NCBI RefSeq assembly: GCF_003268655.1
Contig: NZ_CP029642.1
Span: 3,038,001 to 3,102,000, forward strand
Length of the DNA: 64,000 nt
Direction of reading: 5' to 3'
DNA from: Arthrobacter dokdonellae
GTDB taxonomy: Bacteria; Actinomycetota; Actinomycetes; Actinomycetales; Micrococcaceae
Shown: positions 50,756 through 60,254 of the stretch, piece by piece
How positions within the stretch are numbered: the first letter of the stretch is position 1
Layout of the letters: each line of letters starts with the position of its first letter
Made by a program: the position numbers and the translations under genes
Notes under the pieces: generated by a model
What the model was told of the DNA's origin: nothing
The model's database searches: none
Seen by the model: only the letters and a program-made list of their open reading frames with translations

Positions 50756-51940
50756 TCAGCGCCCCGAGTTCTGTTCCGGGAAGGACGGGAGTTCGACGCG
50801 GTCGTGGAAGCTCCTGCCCATCGCGATGTCGGCAATCTTGGGAAGCCCCATCATCTTCAACACCGTATTCCTGACGAAAAGCTGGAACTTGTTCTTCGGG
50901 GCGAAGGCCAGGCCCAAGCCCTGGGCGGCATCCTGCTTGGAGCGTATCAGCGGGGCCAGCCGCTCCTGGTAGCGGGCGAACGCCTCGCGGTGGTCGCTGG
51001 TTCGTGCCAGTTCCGCCGCCAGCGTGTACGCCTCCACCATGGCCAGTGCCGAGCCTTGTCCGGCAAGGAATGACGGGCACGCGCCGGCATCGCCCACCAA
51101 GGCGATGCGGCCCCTCGACCACGACGGCATCTGGATCTGGCTCACCGAGTCGAAGTAGAAGTTCTTCGCGTTGGGCATGGCGGCCAGCATCTCGGGAACC
51201 TCCCACCCCTTGCCGCCCAGCTTCTCCCGTAGCAAGCTCTCCTGCGCCCCGCGCCCGGCCGGGACGTCGCCGTCGTGCCGCAGGCTGAACAGGAGCAGCG
51301 TCGCATCGTCGCGAAACGAGAGTCGGATCGCCTGAAAGCCAACCTGGGCGTACATCATCGCGACGAGCTCGTCCCGTTCCGGATACCGCTCCGCATCGAA
51401 CGCGGCCACCACCATGCCCAGATACTTCTCGAATTGCTCATCCGGTCCGAATGCGAGCCTGCGCACCCGCGAGTGCAGGCCATCCGCGCCGATGACGAGA
51501 TCGAAATCGCGGGTGCTCCCGCTCTCGAAGGTGACCCGGACGCGCTCACCGTCGTCGGCGAGGTCTTGCACGGTGTCGCTGAGCATCAGCTCCACCGCGC
51601 CGCCGAGGGAGTCGTAGATGACCGCGGCGAGGTCAGTACGCGCAATGCTCAGATACCGCTTGTTCGACTCGATCACGGCCTCGGGGTTGAACGACGCGAT
51701 CTGGCGGCCGTTCCGATCGATCGCTCGCGCCTCGGTGAACACGAAGCCGCGGGTGCGCAGCTCGGGCACGATGCCCATCCGCTGCGCCACGTCGAAGCCG
51801 GCGCCCCAAAAATCGATCAGGTAACCGCCGGTGCGCAACTGGGGGGCGTGTTCCACGATGGTGACCTCGTGGCCGGACTTGTTGAGCCAGAATGCCAGCG
51901 TCGGGCCGGCGATCCCGGCTCCAACGATCAAGACCTTCAT
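50756..51940 (-). CDS. FAD-dependent monooxygenase (aromatic hydroxylase type)
   Basis: 394-aa flavoprotein. FAD motif MKVLIVGAGIAGPTLAFWLNKSGHEVTIVEHA at the N-terminus, DLVIGADGLHSRVRRLAFG near residue 155, and GRIALVGDAGACPSFLAGQGSALAMVEA near residue 285. A hydrophobic C-terminal stretch may contact the membrane. The family hydroxylates aromatics or inactivates drugs such as rifamycins and tetracyclines; this substrate is unknown. ATG 51940 is chosen over a GTG at 51958. It is expressed with its TetR; a close functional relative is at 28916-30031. Confidence 0.9.
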   Translation of the reverse strand: MKVLIVGAGIAGPTLAFWLNKSGHEVTIVEHAPQLRTGGYLIDFWGAGFDVAQRMGIVPELRTRGFVFTEARAIDRNGRQIASFNPEAVIESNKRYLSIARTDLAAVIYDSLGGAVELMLSDTVQDLADDGERVRVTFESGSTRDFDLVIGADGLHSRVRRLAFGPDEQFEKYLGMVVAAFDAERYPERDELVAMMYAQVGFQAIRLSFRDDATLLLFSLRHDGDVPAGRGAQESLLREKLGGKGWEVPEMLAAMPNAKNFYFDSVSQIQMPSWSRGRIALVGDAGACPSFLAGQGSALAMVEAYTLAAELARTSDHREAFARYQERLAPLIRSKQDAAQGLGLAFAPKNKFQLFVRNTVLKMMGLPKIADIAMGRSFHDRVELPSFPEQNSGR

Positions 51941-51962
51941 GATGAAACCTCGATCCAACTCC

Positions 51963-51983
51963 GTTTAGACCACCAGTCTAAAC
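51963..51983. promoter_or_regulatory. Perfect TetR operator upstream of the monooxygenase operon
   Basis: GTTTAGAC, five bases, GTCTAAAC: a perfect 8+8 inverted repeat 23 bp before the ATG (minus strand). It is AT-rich in GC-rich surroundings. The size and position fit an autoregulatory site for the TetR at 50116-50751. Confidence 0.75.
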
Positions 51984-52310
51984 CTGTGGTCTTAAATAGT
52001 CACTGAAGGAAAAATGGGGGACGACGACTCCGACGGAGCAAGTCCCCAGTGGCATCCCCTATATTGGTCGCCGGCGTCTAAGGAGGAGGCTTTGGATAGC
52101 ATGTGTGGGTTGCTCCGGCAGCGCTCGCGGGTGGATCGGGCAGCGCTTTCGGCTGTGGCGGGTGAGGATGGCTTTCACCCCCGACATTGGGGTCGTGGCT
52201 GAGGCAAGGAAACCGACTGTTATGGCTGATCACCGGCACATCATGTCCCTGCTCGTGCGGGGCCATTCGTACGGCGATGTCGAGCCGCTGGCGGGTTCCG
52301 GGACCCCTGC
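51984..52310. other. Gap between the monooxygenase operon and the PLD gene
   Basis: About 330 bp, with no gene recognised. The stretch after the operator should hold the promoter of the monooxygenase operon (minus strand). Confidence 0.45.
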
Positions 52311-53888
52311 CTAGAACTCGGCTGTGCCGCGGAGGCGGCGGGGTCGGCCGTCGGGGTCTACCACGAAGCGGCTCAGCGGGTCGGCCCACAGGCGCTGCAG
52401 GGGCGGAACAGGTTCGGGGACGTGGTGCCGAACCCGACCGGCGGGGCGCGGCGAGCGGCCGCCCGTCTCGTGCCACCGGTCGAGGGCGTCGGCGCTGGAC
52501 TTCCAGAGTCTGAGTGCCGAGGCCGGGTCCTGCAACCGTGGATCGTCCTGGTCGAGACCCAGGTGTTCGGCCCAGAGTTCGCGTCGCAGTGCGTGCGCCA
52601 AGGATGTGGCCGCATCGTGATTGGTATCCACCACGGCGCAGGTGAGCTCGCTGTCCGTGGTCCAGGATCGGCGGTTGAAATTGTCCGAGCCGCAGGTAAA
52701 CCAGGTGTCGTCGATGATGCAGAGCTTGGCATGGACGTAGATCGGGGTTCCGGAACTGTTTTCGACGTCGAAGACGCCCACCCTGTCGGGCGCAGCATCG
52801 CGGAGCAGCTTGAGGGCGCGCAGTTGACCAAGCCGCATGGGCGGACCTTTGAGAGCGCCGTCCGAGTCGGGTGTGCGGGGCACCACGGCGATGACGTTCA
52901 ACTCGGGATTTTGCTCGAGGGCCAAGGCGATTCCTGCCGCGACGTCCGTTGCCCAGAGGTACTGGTCCTCGATGTAGATCAGGGACCGGGCGCGGGCAAA
53001 AGCCTTCGTGTAGGCGCGGGCGATGCTGCGTTCCCCCTCGGGCGCGAACGGGAACGGGGGACGCTTGACCCCATACGTGCGCAACAGTTGCACGGCATGC
53101 GGACCCGCCGGCGGTGGCGGAGGTGCCGACTCGGGCAGCGGCTTGGGGTGGCGCGGCATCCGGGCGAGGCGTTGTAGCAGCATCCGATAGGGAGTGCGCC
53201 GGTCCAGGGGGTGGGGATCGTTCCATCGTTCAGCGAATACAGCCAGGACATCCGCCACCACGGGGCCGTGCAGCTCGAGCGTGGCATCGTGCCACGGGGG
53301 CCGCGTCCCGTAGTGGGAATCCATACTCACCGCCTGCGGGTCTCCCGAGTGCTCCGCATCGTCCCGACGGCTGTGCGAAAGGTCGATCCCGCCAACAAAG
53401 GCCACATCCCTCGAGGGGTTGTTGCGGTGACGGATGACGACCAGCTTTTGGTGATGGGAACCAAACAGCCGGACCCGCTGATCCAGCAGAACTTCGCCGC
53501 CGGCGTCGTTGATCTGACGGCTCAGCACCTCGTTCGCCCGGCCGCTGATGGGGGCCGAAACGCGCTCCCCGTGCGATCTCCAGACAAGGCCGCGCACTTC
53601 CACGCCCGCGCGGGCCAAGCCAGCGAGCAGTTCCCCGATCGACGGCCCGCCCGGCAGCAGCCGCTCGTTGGCGTCGCCGCGCCAATCGGTGAACCAGACC
53701 CGGTCACCCGCCCGCAGGACCGACAGCTCCTCATGCAGCCGCGCAAAGTACACCGCTCCATGGATCAAGGGGCGCACAAGGTTGCCCTCCGACCACGACG
53801 GCGATCCGGCATCGCCGGCATGCACCTGCGTGGCCAGGTTTCCCCGCTCATCGCGGCTCAGAAACCACGAAACGGCGTCACTGTCCAT
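52311..53888 (-). CDS. Phospholipase D-like protein with two HKD motifs
   Basis: 525-aa cytosolic or peripheral phosphodiesterase of the PLD superfamily. The two catalytic motifs are HHQKLVVIRHRNNPSRD (first, about residue 145-160; the spacer is longer than in the canonical HxKxxxxD) and HAKLCIIDDTWFTCGSDNFNRRS (second, about 390-412). The protein looks like a bacterial relative of eukaryotic PLD (IYIEDQYLWA, YVHAKLCII). It would cleave or transfer phosphatidyl groups. ATG 53888 starts MDSDAVSWFL; a frame to 53972 has no better start. Confidence 0.89.
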   Translation of the reverse strand: MDSDAVSWFLSRDERGNLATQVHAGDAGSPSWSEGNLVRPLIHGAVYFARLHEELSVLRAGDRVWFTDWRGDANERLLPGGPSIGELLAGLARAGVEVRGLVWRSHGERVSAPISGRANEVLSRQINDAGGEVLLDQRVRLFGSHHQKLVVIRHRNNPSRDVAFVGGIDLSHSRRDDAEHSGDPQAVSMDSHYGTRPPWHDATLELHGPVVADVLAVFAERWNDPHPLDRRTPYRMLLQRLARMPRHPKPLPESAPPPPPAGPHAVQLLRTYGVKRPPFPFAPEGERSIARAYTKAFARARSLIYIEDQYLWATDVAAGIALALEQNPELNVIAVVPRTPDSDGALKGPPMRLGQLRALKLLRDAAPDRVGVFDVENSSGTPIYVHAKLCIIDDTWFTCGSDNFNRRSWTTDSELTCAVVDTNHDAATSLAHALRRELWAEHLGLDQDDPRLQDPASALRLWKSSADALDRWHETGGRSPRPAGRVRHHVPEPVPPLQRLWADPLSRFVVDPDGRPRRLRGTAEF

Positions 53889-54350
53889 GCAGCATTCCTT
53901 CCGCGCCGTGGTCAAGCGGCCCATGTCTGATCCCCAAGATAGCCTACGGCCGCGTGTCCCCCCTATCACCAAGCGTCTCTGACGCGCCGCGCCCCGCGGA
54001 CGGTGCCGTTCTCGGTGGCTGGGCCGCGGCGCGGCCTGGTCATGTTGTGCTGCCAGTCATGCGGCTTGGCAGTAGGTGGTCTAACGGGCGATTTCCGGCG
54101 TGGAGGTACCATCCTGCCTTGATGCCCCTGGTGTGTGCGACCGTGTGGAGCCCTGGTCCAGACTTTGCATCGGTCCCGACTTCGCATCACAGCGGGTACT
54201 ACACTCACGGCCAGCGGAACGTCGATTCCGTGCCCCACCCTCCGGCACGGGCGCACCGGGCAGGAAAACCGCCTCCGCCGCCAACACCGTCGGGGCGAGG
54301 CGGTACCGGCGGCGCCCCTGCAAACTGCCGGACGATACGACGCGTGCCGG
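53889..54350. other. Gap with nothing recognised
   Basis: About 460 bp upstream of the PLD gene and downstream of the tetR gene. No gene, repeat or RNA was recognised; short frames lack family features. Confidence 0.5.
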
Positions 54351-55052
54351 CTACTGGCGATTGCCGGTTTTCTCTTCTCGAACCCTTTCCTCGATCGCAT
54401 CCAGGAGAAGGCCCATTCCGAAGTCAAACAATTTATCCGTATCGGGGTACAGAGATCCGGATGCAGCACTGGATGCGGGGAATAATGCCGGATCCAACGC
54501 TGAGTAGATGCGCCGTTGTTCGTCTCGAAGGCTTGGTGTGGTCATCCATGGCGAAAGTGCCGCTACCAGTCCGTACCCAACGGTGTGGTTGTAAATGGCC
54601 TGGTGAAACAATCCAATGTCAGCGGACGGCACGCCCGCGCGCCGCAGCTCATGGACTGTCCATTCCGTCAAAGCGAAGAGTCTCGGCTGGTCATCGGCTT
54701 GGCCGGCCATCGCCTCAGCGAGACCAACGTGGCGCCGATAGATATCGAACCATGCCCGCATCAACGTGGTCAGGTTTTCACGCCAAGGCCGGCCTGGGTC
54801 TGGCTCCGGGACATCGGCGAAGAGGAGATCGATCAGTGCGGACAGTAAATCCATTTTGTTTTTGAAATGACGGTACATGGCTGTCGAATCAACGCCGAGC
54901 TCCCTTCCGAGGCGGCGGAGCGTGAGGGCACCGAGGCCTTCCCTGTCGCACAGGTCCCGAGATGCCTCAAGTATCATGTCGCGGTCCAGGCGCGCGTGGT
55001 GCGCCGGGACAGCGTCGTGAATCGCATCGTCGTAAAGTCGAGATTGAACCAT
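54351..55052 (-). CDS. TetR-family regulator, divergent from an amino-acid permease
   Basis: 233-aa repressor. The helix-turn-helix lies at about residues 25-70 (RDMILEASRDLCDREGLGALTLRRLGRELGVDSTAMYRHFKNKMDLL), the TetR_C type ligand domain follows, with GLGLL-like segments at the end. ATG 55052 is used; a GTG directly before it would add one residue. A 157-bp piece of a close relative of this gene survives at 27254-27410. The palindrome at 55091-55107 between this gene and the permease is the likely operator. Confidence 0.9.
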   Translation of the reverse strand: MVQSRLYDDAIHDAVPAHHARLDRDMILEASRDLCDREGLGALTLRRLGRELGVDSTAMYRHFKNKMDLLSALIDLLFADVPEPDPGRPWRENLTTLMRAWFDIYRRHVGLAEAMAGQADDQPRLFALTEWTVHELRRAGVPSADIGLFHQAIYNHTVGYGLVAALSPWMTTPSLRDEQRRIYSALDPALFPASSAASGSLYPDTDKLFDFGMGLLLDAIEERVREEKTGNRQ

Positions 55053-55090
55053 CACGTCATCGTCTCACAACAACCAACCGAAAATAATTG

Positions 55091-55107
55091 TGTCAACACT
55101 GTTGACA
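55091..55107. promoter_or_regulatory. TetR operator between tetR and the permease
   Basis: TGTCAACACTGTTGACA: arms TGTCAAC and GTTGACA pair perfectly around ACT. It is 39 bp from the tetR start and 73 bp from the permease start, which suits control of both. Confidence 0.75.
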
Positions 55108-55179
55108 TCAGCGTGGACTTTGGCATTAGCTTACGTATGTGATTTTACGGCACTCACGCCGCCCGCAATGGAGGACATC

Positions 55180-56628
55180 GTGACACGCACTGAGATCGGC
55201 GGGAACGCGGGACGCCGAGCCTACAAGCAGGAACTCCACCGGTCCCTTGGGCTCTGGGAGAATATTTCGCTTGTGGTCTCAGCCGTGACGCCGGCCACTG
55301 GGGCCTTCATCATTGCGCCGGTCCTGTTCACGTTGACCGGCACTGGGGCTCCTTTGACATTCGTTATCGCCGCCGTCATGGGGCTGGCGCTGGCCTTTTG
55401 TTGGGCCGAGTTGGGCTGTGCCTATCCGATTGCCGGTGGCGACTACACGTTCGTCGCCCGAATCCTGGGCCGTCCCGCCGGATTCGTGTCACTCATCTTG
55501 AGCGGGCCGGTCCAGGCCGTCTTGATCCCGGCCGTCGTCGCCCTCGGAATCGGGCAGTATGTAGGGGTCATCCTCAACGTCAACACCAATATTCTGGCCG
55601 CCGTCATCATCCTGCTGGGCGCGGCAGTGGCGATCTTGGGTGTCCGACTCAGCGCAATTGCCGTCGGGGTACTCCTGGCCATAGAACTACTGGCCGTAGT
55701 GTTTGTCGGCGTCCTGGGTCTGTTTCATGTCCAGCGCCCCATAAGCACGCTCTTTCAGCCGCTCATCACGGATTCGGATGGCGCCACCCATTCGTTGACC
55801 ATGGGCGCCCTTGTTGCCGGCATTGCCGTTGCAAGCTTTGCCTACAACGGATTCCAAGGCGCACTGCTCTACTCCGAAGAAACCACCGGGAGCCGGCGGA
55901 ACGTGGCGCGTTCGGTCTTCATCGCATTGGGCGTCGCTGTCGCGTGCGAGGTGCTTCCGGTTTCCATGGCAATCCTTTCCTCACCATCGTTGGCGGACCT
56001 CTCTGCCAGCCCGAATGCGTGGCAGTATTTTCTAACGTCAATTGGTGGGGACGCCTTTAACACCATCATCAGCCTTGGCATAGCCATTGCCGTCCTCAAT
56101 GCCGTGGTGGCTCTGATGCCCTTCTTCGCACGAATTCTCTACAGTTCCGGGCGGGACATGGCCTGGCCGGCGCCCATGAGCAAAGCCCTTGCGTCAGTCC
56201 ATCCGCGATGGGGCACCCCCTGGATATCAACGATCGTAGTCGGCGCAGCAGGTGCGGTTCTTGTGCTTTTCACAGATGTGGCCACATTGAGCACCTGCGT
56301 CGGGGCCGTTCTGTGCGTGGAGTTTATCCTTGTCGCCGCATCCGCGATCCTGAGCCGCCTTAAAGACAAGTCTATGGACCGACCCTACCGGATGCCTCTT
56401 TGGCCGGCTGCCCCGATAGTGGCGATCGTCATGTCCGTCGTTGTACTCACACAGCAAACCTCAAGCGACCTTCTGGTCGCCGGTGGCATCGTCGTCGTCT
56501 CACTTGCCTATTACCTCGTGTACCTTCGTCCCCGCCGGCACACGCACATGCTGATGCTGGACCCGGTTCGGCCCGTCGAGGCAATCTCACAGCGACGTCA
56601 TCCGGCGGGCGCCGACGTCAATGAGTAA
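55180..56628 (+). CDS. APC-superfamily amino-acid/polyamine permease
   Basis: 482-aa transporter with about 12 helices. N-terminal ELHRSLGLWENISLVVSAVTPATGAFIIAPVLFTLTG and SFAYNGFQGALLYSEETTGSRRNVARSVF show the APC fold, with the substrate loop in helix 1 and the EET loop. GTG 55180 has GGAGG 6 nt upstream; ATG 55168 would add four residues and has no ribosome binding site. It overlaps the hydrolase gene by 8 nt, so the pair is translationally coupled. The substrate may be an amino acid, amine or peptide that the hydrolase releases. Confidence 0.9.
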   Translation: MTRTEIGGNAGRRAYKQELHRSLGLWENISLVVSAVTPATGAFIIAPVLFTLTGTGAPLTFVIAAVMGLALAFCWAELGCAYPIAGGDYTFVARILGRPAGFVSLILSGPVQAVLIPAVVALGIGQYVGVILNVNTNILAAVIILLGAAVAILGVRLSAIAVGVLLAIELLAVVFVGVLGLFHVQRPISTLFQPLITDSDGATHSLTMGALVAGIAVASFAYNGFQGALLYSEETTGSRRNVARSVFIALGVAVACEVLPVSMAILSSPSLADLSASPNAWQYFLTSIGGDAFNTIISLGIAIAVLNAVVALMPFFARILYSSGRDMAWPAPMSKALASVHPRWGTPWISTIVVGAAGAVLVLFTDVATLSTCVGAVLCVEFILVAASAILSRLKDKSMDRPYRMPLWPAAPIVAIVMSVVVLTQQTSSDLLVAGGIVVVSLAYYLVYLRPRRHTHMLMLDPVRPVEAISQRRHPAGADVNE

Positions 56629-58147
56629 CGCACAAGCGATGGCTTCCAGGGAACGCCGCCTCGACTACTCACATGTTGACGAGCCATTCCGGCAGGTTGC
56701 CCGTGAGATCGCTGCCGGCTCCGACGGGAGCCCGGCACTGGCCTGGGCTGTAGTTAGACAGGGCAAAATGGCCCATTTCTCGTCAATGGGAGAACCCGAA
56801 CTAGGCCGCGGGCATCGACCCGGCGCCAATACGGTTTTTCGGATCGCGTCACTATCAAAGAGTTTTGCTGCCGCGACGACGCTGCTCCTGCAACGCGAAG
56901 GACTGCTGGACCTCGACGCGCCAGTCTGCAGCTACCTCCCGGGACTGGCAGACGAAGGACCGGCAGGGAGGTTGCCCACCCTCCACGACGTTTTGTCCAT
57001 GAGCGCCGGCTTCCCGTCCGATGATGCCTGGGCAGACCGTCAGGAGTCGATGACAACCGAGGACTTCGACGCCTTGTTGGCTGCCGGAACCGTGAGGGCT
57101 ACACGTCCAGGACAAGCCTTCCAGTATTCAAATTTAAGCTACGCGATGATTGGGCGGATCATCGAGACGGTGACTGGAGAACCTTACCCAGAGGTGGTCA
57201 CGGCCCTCTTGTTCCGGCCGTTGGGGCTAAATTCCACGACCTTTGATTACCGCAACGTTCCTCGCGCCAGCTTGGCCAACGGGTACCAGCTCGCTGGACG
57301 AAAATGGCATTTGCAAGAAATGACCGCACCCGGCAGCTTTTCCGCCATTGGCGGGATTCTGAGCAACCTTTCCGACATGAGTAAGTGGGTCGGCACTTTG
57401 GCCGGGGCCACCAGCAGCTCGGCAGACGACGGGCACCTGCCCTCCGAGCTGCGGCGCCGAATGCAACAGCCAGTCGCACCGCTTCCCTTGGCCATCGACA
57501 CAGCCACAGGCCTCCTCCGGTCAAGGGACTTCCCCTGGGGCCCATCCGGTTACGGACTCGGGCTCTTCATTGAACAAGACCCAGACTTCGGACCAATTAG
57601 TCACCACGTGGGCGGCTATCCCGGATACGGAGCCCACATGTGCTGGCACCAGGCATCCGGAATAGGGGTCATTGCGTTTGGCGGCAGCACCTATGCCCCT
57701 GTCAGCGCCCCGGCGATCCAGGCCCTCAAGTCCCTTCTCGATCAATCGGCAGATATGACTAGTGCTACCGACAGTATTGACGGCGTCCTTGCGGCGATAA
57801 GGTCATTCATTCTCCACGGCAACGTCACCGACGGCGCCTACGCCCCATGTGTCGCCCTCGACCGGTCGTGGCGGGAGCGGCGAGGTGACCTGGCCGGCAT
57901 GAAGGAACAAGTGGGCCCGCTGGTTCCCGACGACATCCGCGTCGCCGTCCTCGACAACTCCCATGTGAAAGTCAACTTCCATGGGCCCGGAGGCACACTT
58001 ACGGCCGAGGTTCGACTCACCCCCACACGTCTGCGCCAAGTCCAGGAACTCAGTTTGGAGACCCAACCCGAAGCGCGGTGCTCGCACGCTCCGGCGCTCC
58101 GCGGACGCGCCTTCCAAACCATGCCCATCTCAAACCGCGAGCCGTAG
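56621..58147 (+). CDS. Serine hydrolase of the beta-lactamase/DD-peptidase fold
   Basis: 508-aa enzyme of the beta-lactamase (class C/esterase EstB) superfamily. The catalytic SxxK is Ser77-Leu-Ser-Lys80 (IASLSKSF) and the Tyr motif is YSN (about residue 173, FQYSNLSYAM). HHVGGYPGYGAHM takes the place of the KTG box. No signal peptide is seen, so it probably acts in the cytoplasm on an ester, amide or D-amino-acid peptide imported by the coupled permease. The C-terminal 120 residues are a separate beta module. Activity remains open. Confidence 0.87.
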   Translation: MSNAQAMASRERRLDYSHVDEPFRQVAREIAAGSDGSPALAWAVVRQGKMAHFSSMGEPELGRGHRPGANTVFRIASLSKSFAAATTLLLQREGLLDLDAPVCSYLPGLADEGPAGRLPTLHDVLSMSAGFPSDDAWADRQESMTTEDFDALLAAGTVRATRPGQAFQYSNLSYAMIGRIIETVTGEPYPEVVTALLFRPLGLNSTTFDYRNVPRASLANGYQLAGRKWHLQEMTAPGSFSAIGGILSNLSDMSKWVGTLAGATSSSADDGHLPSELRRRMQQPVAPLPLAIDTATGLLRSRDFPWGPSGYGLGLFIEQDPDFGPISHHVGGYPGYGAHMCWHQASGIGVIAFGGSTYAPVSAPAIQALKSLLDQSADMTSATDSIDGVLAAIRSFILHGNVTDGAYAPCVALDRSWRERRGDLAGMKEQVGPLVPDDIRVAVLDNSHVKVNFHGPGGTLTAEVRLTPTRLRQVQELSLETQPEARCSHAPALRGRAFQTMPISNREP

Positions 58148-58162
58148 CCGCCCCGAACCTGC

Positions 58163-58200
58163 CTGGAGACGAAGGACTATTGGGGGTCCTTCGTCTCCAG
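58163..58200 (+). terminator. Intrinsic terminator after the hydrolase
   Basis: CTGGAGACGAAGGA (58163-58176) pairs perfectly with TCCTTCGTCTCCAG (58187-58200), 14 bp, 10-nt loop. It begins 16 nt after the stop, and AT-rich sequence with TTTATT follows. Confidence 0.85.
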
Positions 58201-59189
58201 AGCACTTTATTCAATGATTTTTTGGCCGACATCAGAAGTTGTCCGAAGTTGGTCCCGGCAGTCTACGTAGTTGGACGACAGTGTGTCGACGGGCGCGGCC
58301 CTGCCTCCGACCCGCGCGGCGGAGGGTGAACCTGAGATTCATGGCGTAACGAAGGATCCGTTTCCCGTCGCGTGGGTCCTGTCCGTTCCTCCAGGACCGC
58401 CGGGCTTCGCTGCATCCTCTGACACCTACGGCCAGCATGGATGTGCACGGCGTTCGTCGGTGATGTACTATCTACGAAGAAGCCCTACCGGATCGTCCCC
58501 CAATAGACCCGGTAGGGCTTTGTCATGGCCTTGGCGGCCGCCACTGGCCCGGGCGATTGTCGGCTGCGCCGAGGCTCAGGCCCTTCGCGCGGCATCATCG
58601 GGGCAGGCGTGTTGCCGGCGCTGTCCCCAGCCACTGGCGGGGAAGCTTTCTCGGATGTAGGGCGGCTCCGCAACCAGCCGGAAGCCTGGGTCTTATCGGC
58701 TCCGACCCGAAGATCGGCCGGCTCTTCCAGGCCCTGCGAACGGGTCCAACCTGCCAAGGCGCTGTCGGCGATCAGCACTTCCCGGGTCGCGACCCACGTC
58801 TGGGCGCACGCCGGGCAAGACCCGCCGCTGCACGGCGCCGGCACGGAAAATCCGCTGGTGATTGACATTGGCGCGGCCCTGCCAAATTCCCATTCGAGAC
58901 GAGCGGCGCCCGGCCGGGCGCCGTGGAGGCGCAGCTGCCATGAGTAGGCCCTCCGGTACCCGCACGATCGGCCCAGTGGACCGTCAGGTGACCAAGGATT
59001 TCCGACAGGACCGAGGACACGGTCGGGACCCTTGAGGGACATGACCCCCGAAGTGATCAGGCAGGGACCGGCGTCCGCGGCGGAAGACTACGGGGGCACC
59101 CGTGCCATCCTTCGGCATATGTCACGGGCGGGCGTTGGCCGGTGTCTTCATGTTGCAGGAACGAATCCACCAACGACGTAGGAGCAGCA
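58201..59189. other. Long gap with one hairpin
   Basis: Nearly 1 kb without a gene that can be supported. Overlapping open frames on both strands at 58485-59042 look like composition artefacts; one contains SGGSCPACAQTWVATREVLI on the minus strand, but no family was recognised. The hairpin at 58481-58519 is listed below. Confidence 0.5.
58481..58519 (+). terminator. Terminator-like hairpin of unknown owner
   Basis: AGCCCTACCGG (58481-58491) pairs perfectly with CCGGTAGGGCT (58509-58519), 11 bp, followed by TTGTC. There is no intact gene upstream on the plus strand, so it may be the leftover end of a lost gene, or the end of a transcript on either strand. Confidence 0.55.
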
Positions 59190-59555
59190 ATGACCGGCGA
59201 GACACGCATCCCCGCGATGAAGATCACCGGCGCATACGAGGCGCTCGTGAAAGTCGCGGCACGCAAAATGGTGGGCCGCGTTCCCGACTCGATCGGCGTG
59301 ATGTGGAACAACAAGGCGGTCATGAAAGGCGCCATGGGCATCGGGCGGAAGGTGGAGGGCTGGCATGAGCTCGACCCAAACCTCGCCTCCTACGCCGCCA
59401 TGGCATCGGCCGCCACGATCGGCTGCAGTTTCTGCCTTGACTTCAACTACTTCATGGCGCACAACCATGGTCTCGACGAGTCGAAGGTCCGCGAAGTGAC
59501 GTGCTGGCGCGAGGCGGCCGGCCGTCACGGGCGAGGCGTAGGCTGGCGGGCATGA
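59190..59555 (+). CDS. Carboxymuconolactone decarboxylase-family protein, truncated
   Basis: 121-aa product; relatives have about 190. The N-terminal two-thirds are intact: IPAMKITGAYEALVKVAARKM, GVMWNNKAVMKGAMGIGRK, and the redox pair Cys79-x-x-Cys82 in GCSFCLDFNYF. After VREVTCWREA a deletion has removed the rest and joined it to a short tail GRHGRGVGWRA. GGAGCAGCA precedes the ATG. This gene normally precedes an ECF41 sigma gene; here the stop overlaps its start by 4 nt. It may be inactive. Confidence 0.75.
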   Translation: MTGETRIPAMKITGAYEALVKVAARKMVGRVPDSIGVMWNNKAVMKGAMGIGRKVEGWHELDPNLASYAAMASAATIGCSFCLDFNYFMAHNHGLDESKVREVTCWREAAGRHGRGVGWRA

Positions 59556-60254
59556 ACAGCACCGTTGGCGACGTCGACGACGATCCTTTCCTCGTCCATC
59601 GTATGTAGGGGAATGGCTTCCTGAGCCACTCCTGACCGACCCCGACGTGGCGGACGACGTCGAACTTGCGGAGAATGTGTCGATCGCAATGCTCACACTG
59701 CTCGAGACGCTCGGTCCGGCCGAGCGTGCCGTCTTCGTGCTGCGTGAGGTGATCGACGTGCCCTACGAGGAGATCGCGGAGGCCGTCGGCAAAACCGGGA
59801 CTACCGTGCGACAGATTGCACATCGGGCAAAGGACCACATCGCCGCGCGCCGCCGCGGGTGCACGTCGTCCGCTCGGAACATGAGCAAGTTGTCGCCCGC
59901 CTTATAGCCGCGCTTAACACTGGCGACCTGCAGGGGCTCATGGACGCGCTCGCGCCCGACGTCGTTTCCGTCGCCGACAGCGGCGGCAAGGTCCGCCGTG
60001 CCGCCCGGCGACCGGTGGTCGGGGCGGTGCGACTGGCGCGTTACCTCGTCGGCGGAATGGCCAAGGCCCCGGGCAGGCTCGCCGCGACGGCCACGTGGAT
60101 CAACGGCCAACCCGGCATCCGGATGGAGTTGGACGGGCAACTCGTCGGGGCAACGAGCCTCACCATCGAGAACGGTAAGGTCACGCGGATCTACTCGATC
60201 GCGAACCCCGACAAGCTCAGCCGACTCGACGAAGCCACCACCCTCAGCCGTTAA
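59552..60254 (+). pseudogene. Broken ECF41 (SigJ-type) sigma factor
   Basis: The start MNSTVGDVDDDPFLVHRM is followed by a TAG, so region 2 is gone. A second frame then gives GEWLPEPLLTDPDVADDVELAENVS, and region 4 (FVLREVIDVPYEEIAEAVGKTGTTVRQIAHRAKDHIAARR). Near 59850 there is a further frameshift into HVVRSEHEQVVARLIAALNTGDLQGLMDALAPDVV, the SnoaL-like domain, to the TAA at 60252. ECF41 factors need the SnoaL domain for control. The missing region 2 and the two frame changes make this a pseudogene. Confidence 0.85.

Noticed and set aside
58485..59042. 185-codon minus-strand frame with SGGSCPACAQ
   Set aside because: Its C-terminus would be coded by the hairpin at 58481-58519, and overlapping frames exist on the other strand; no family recognised.
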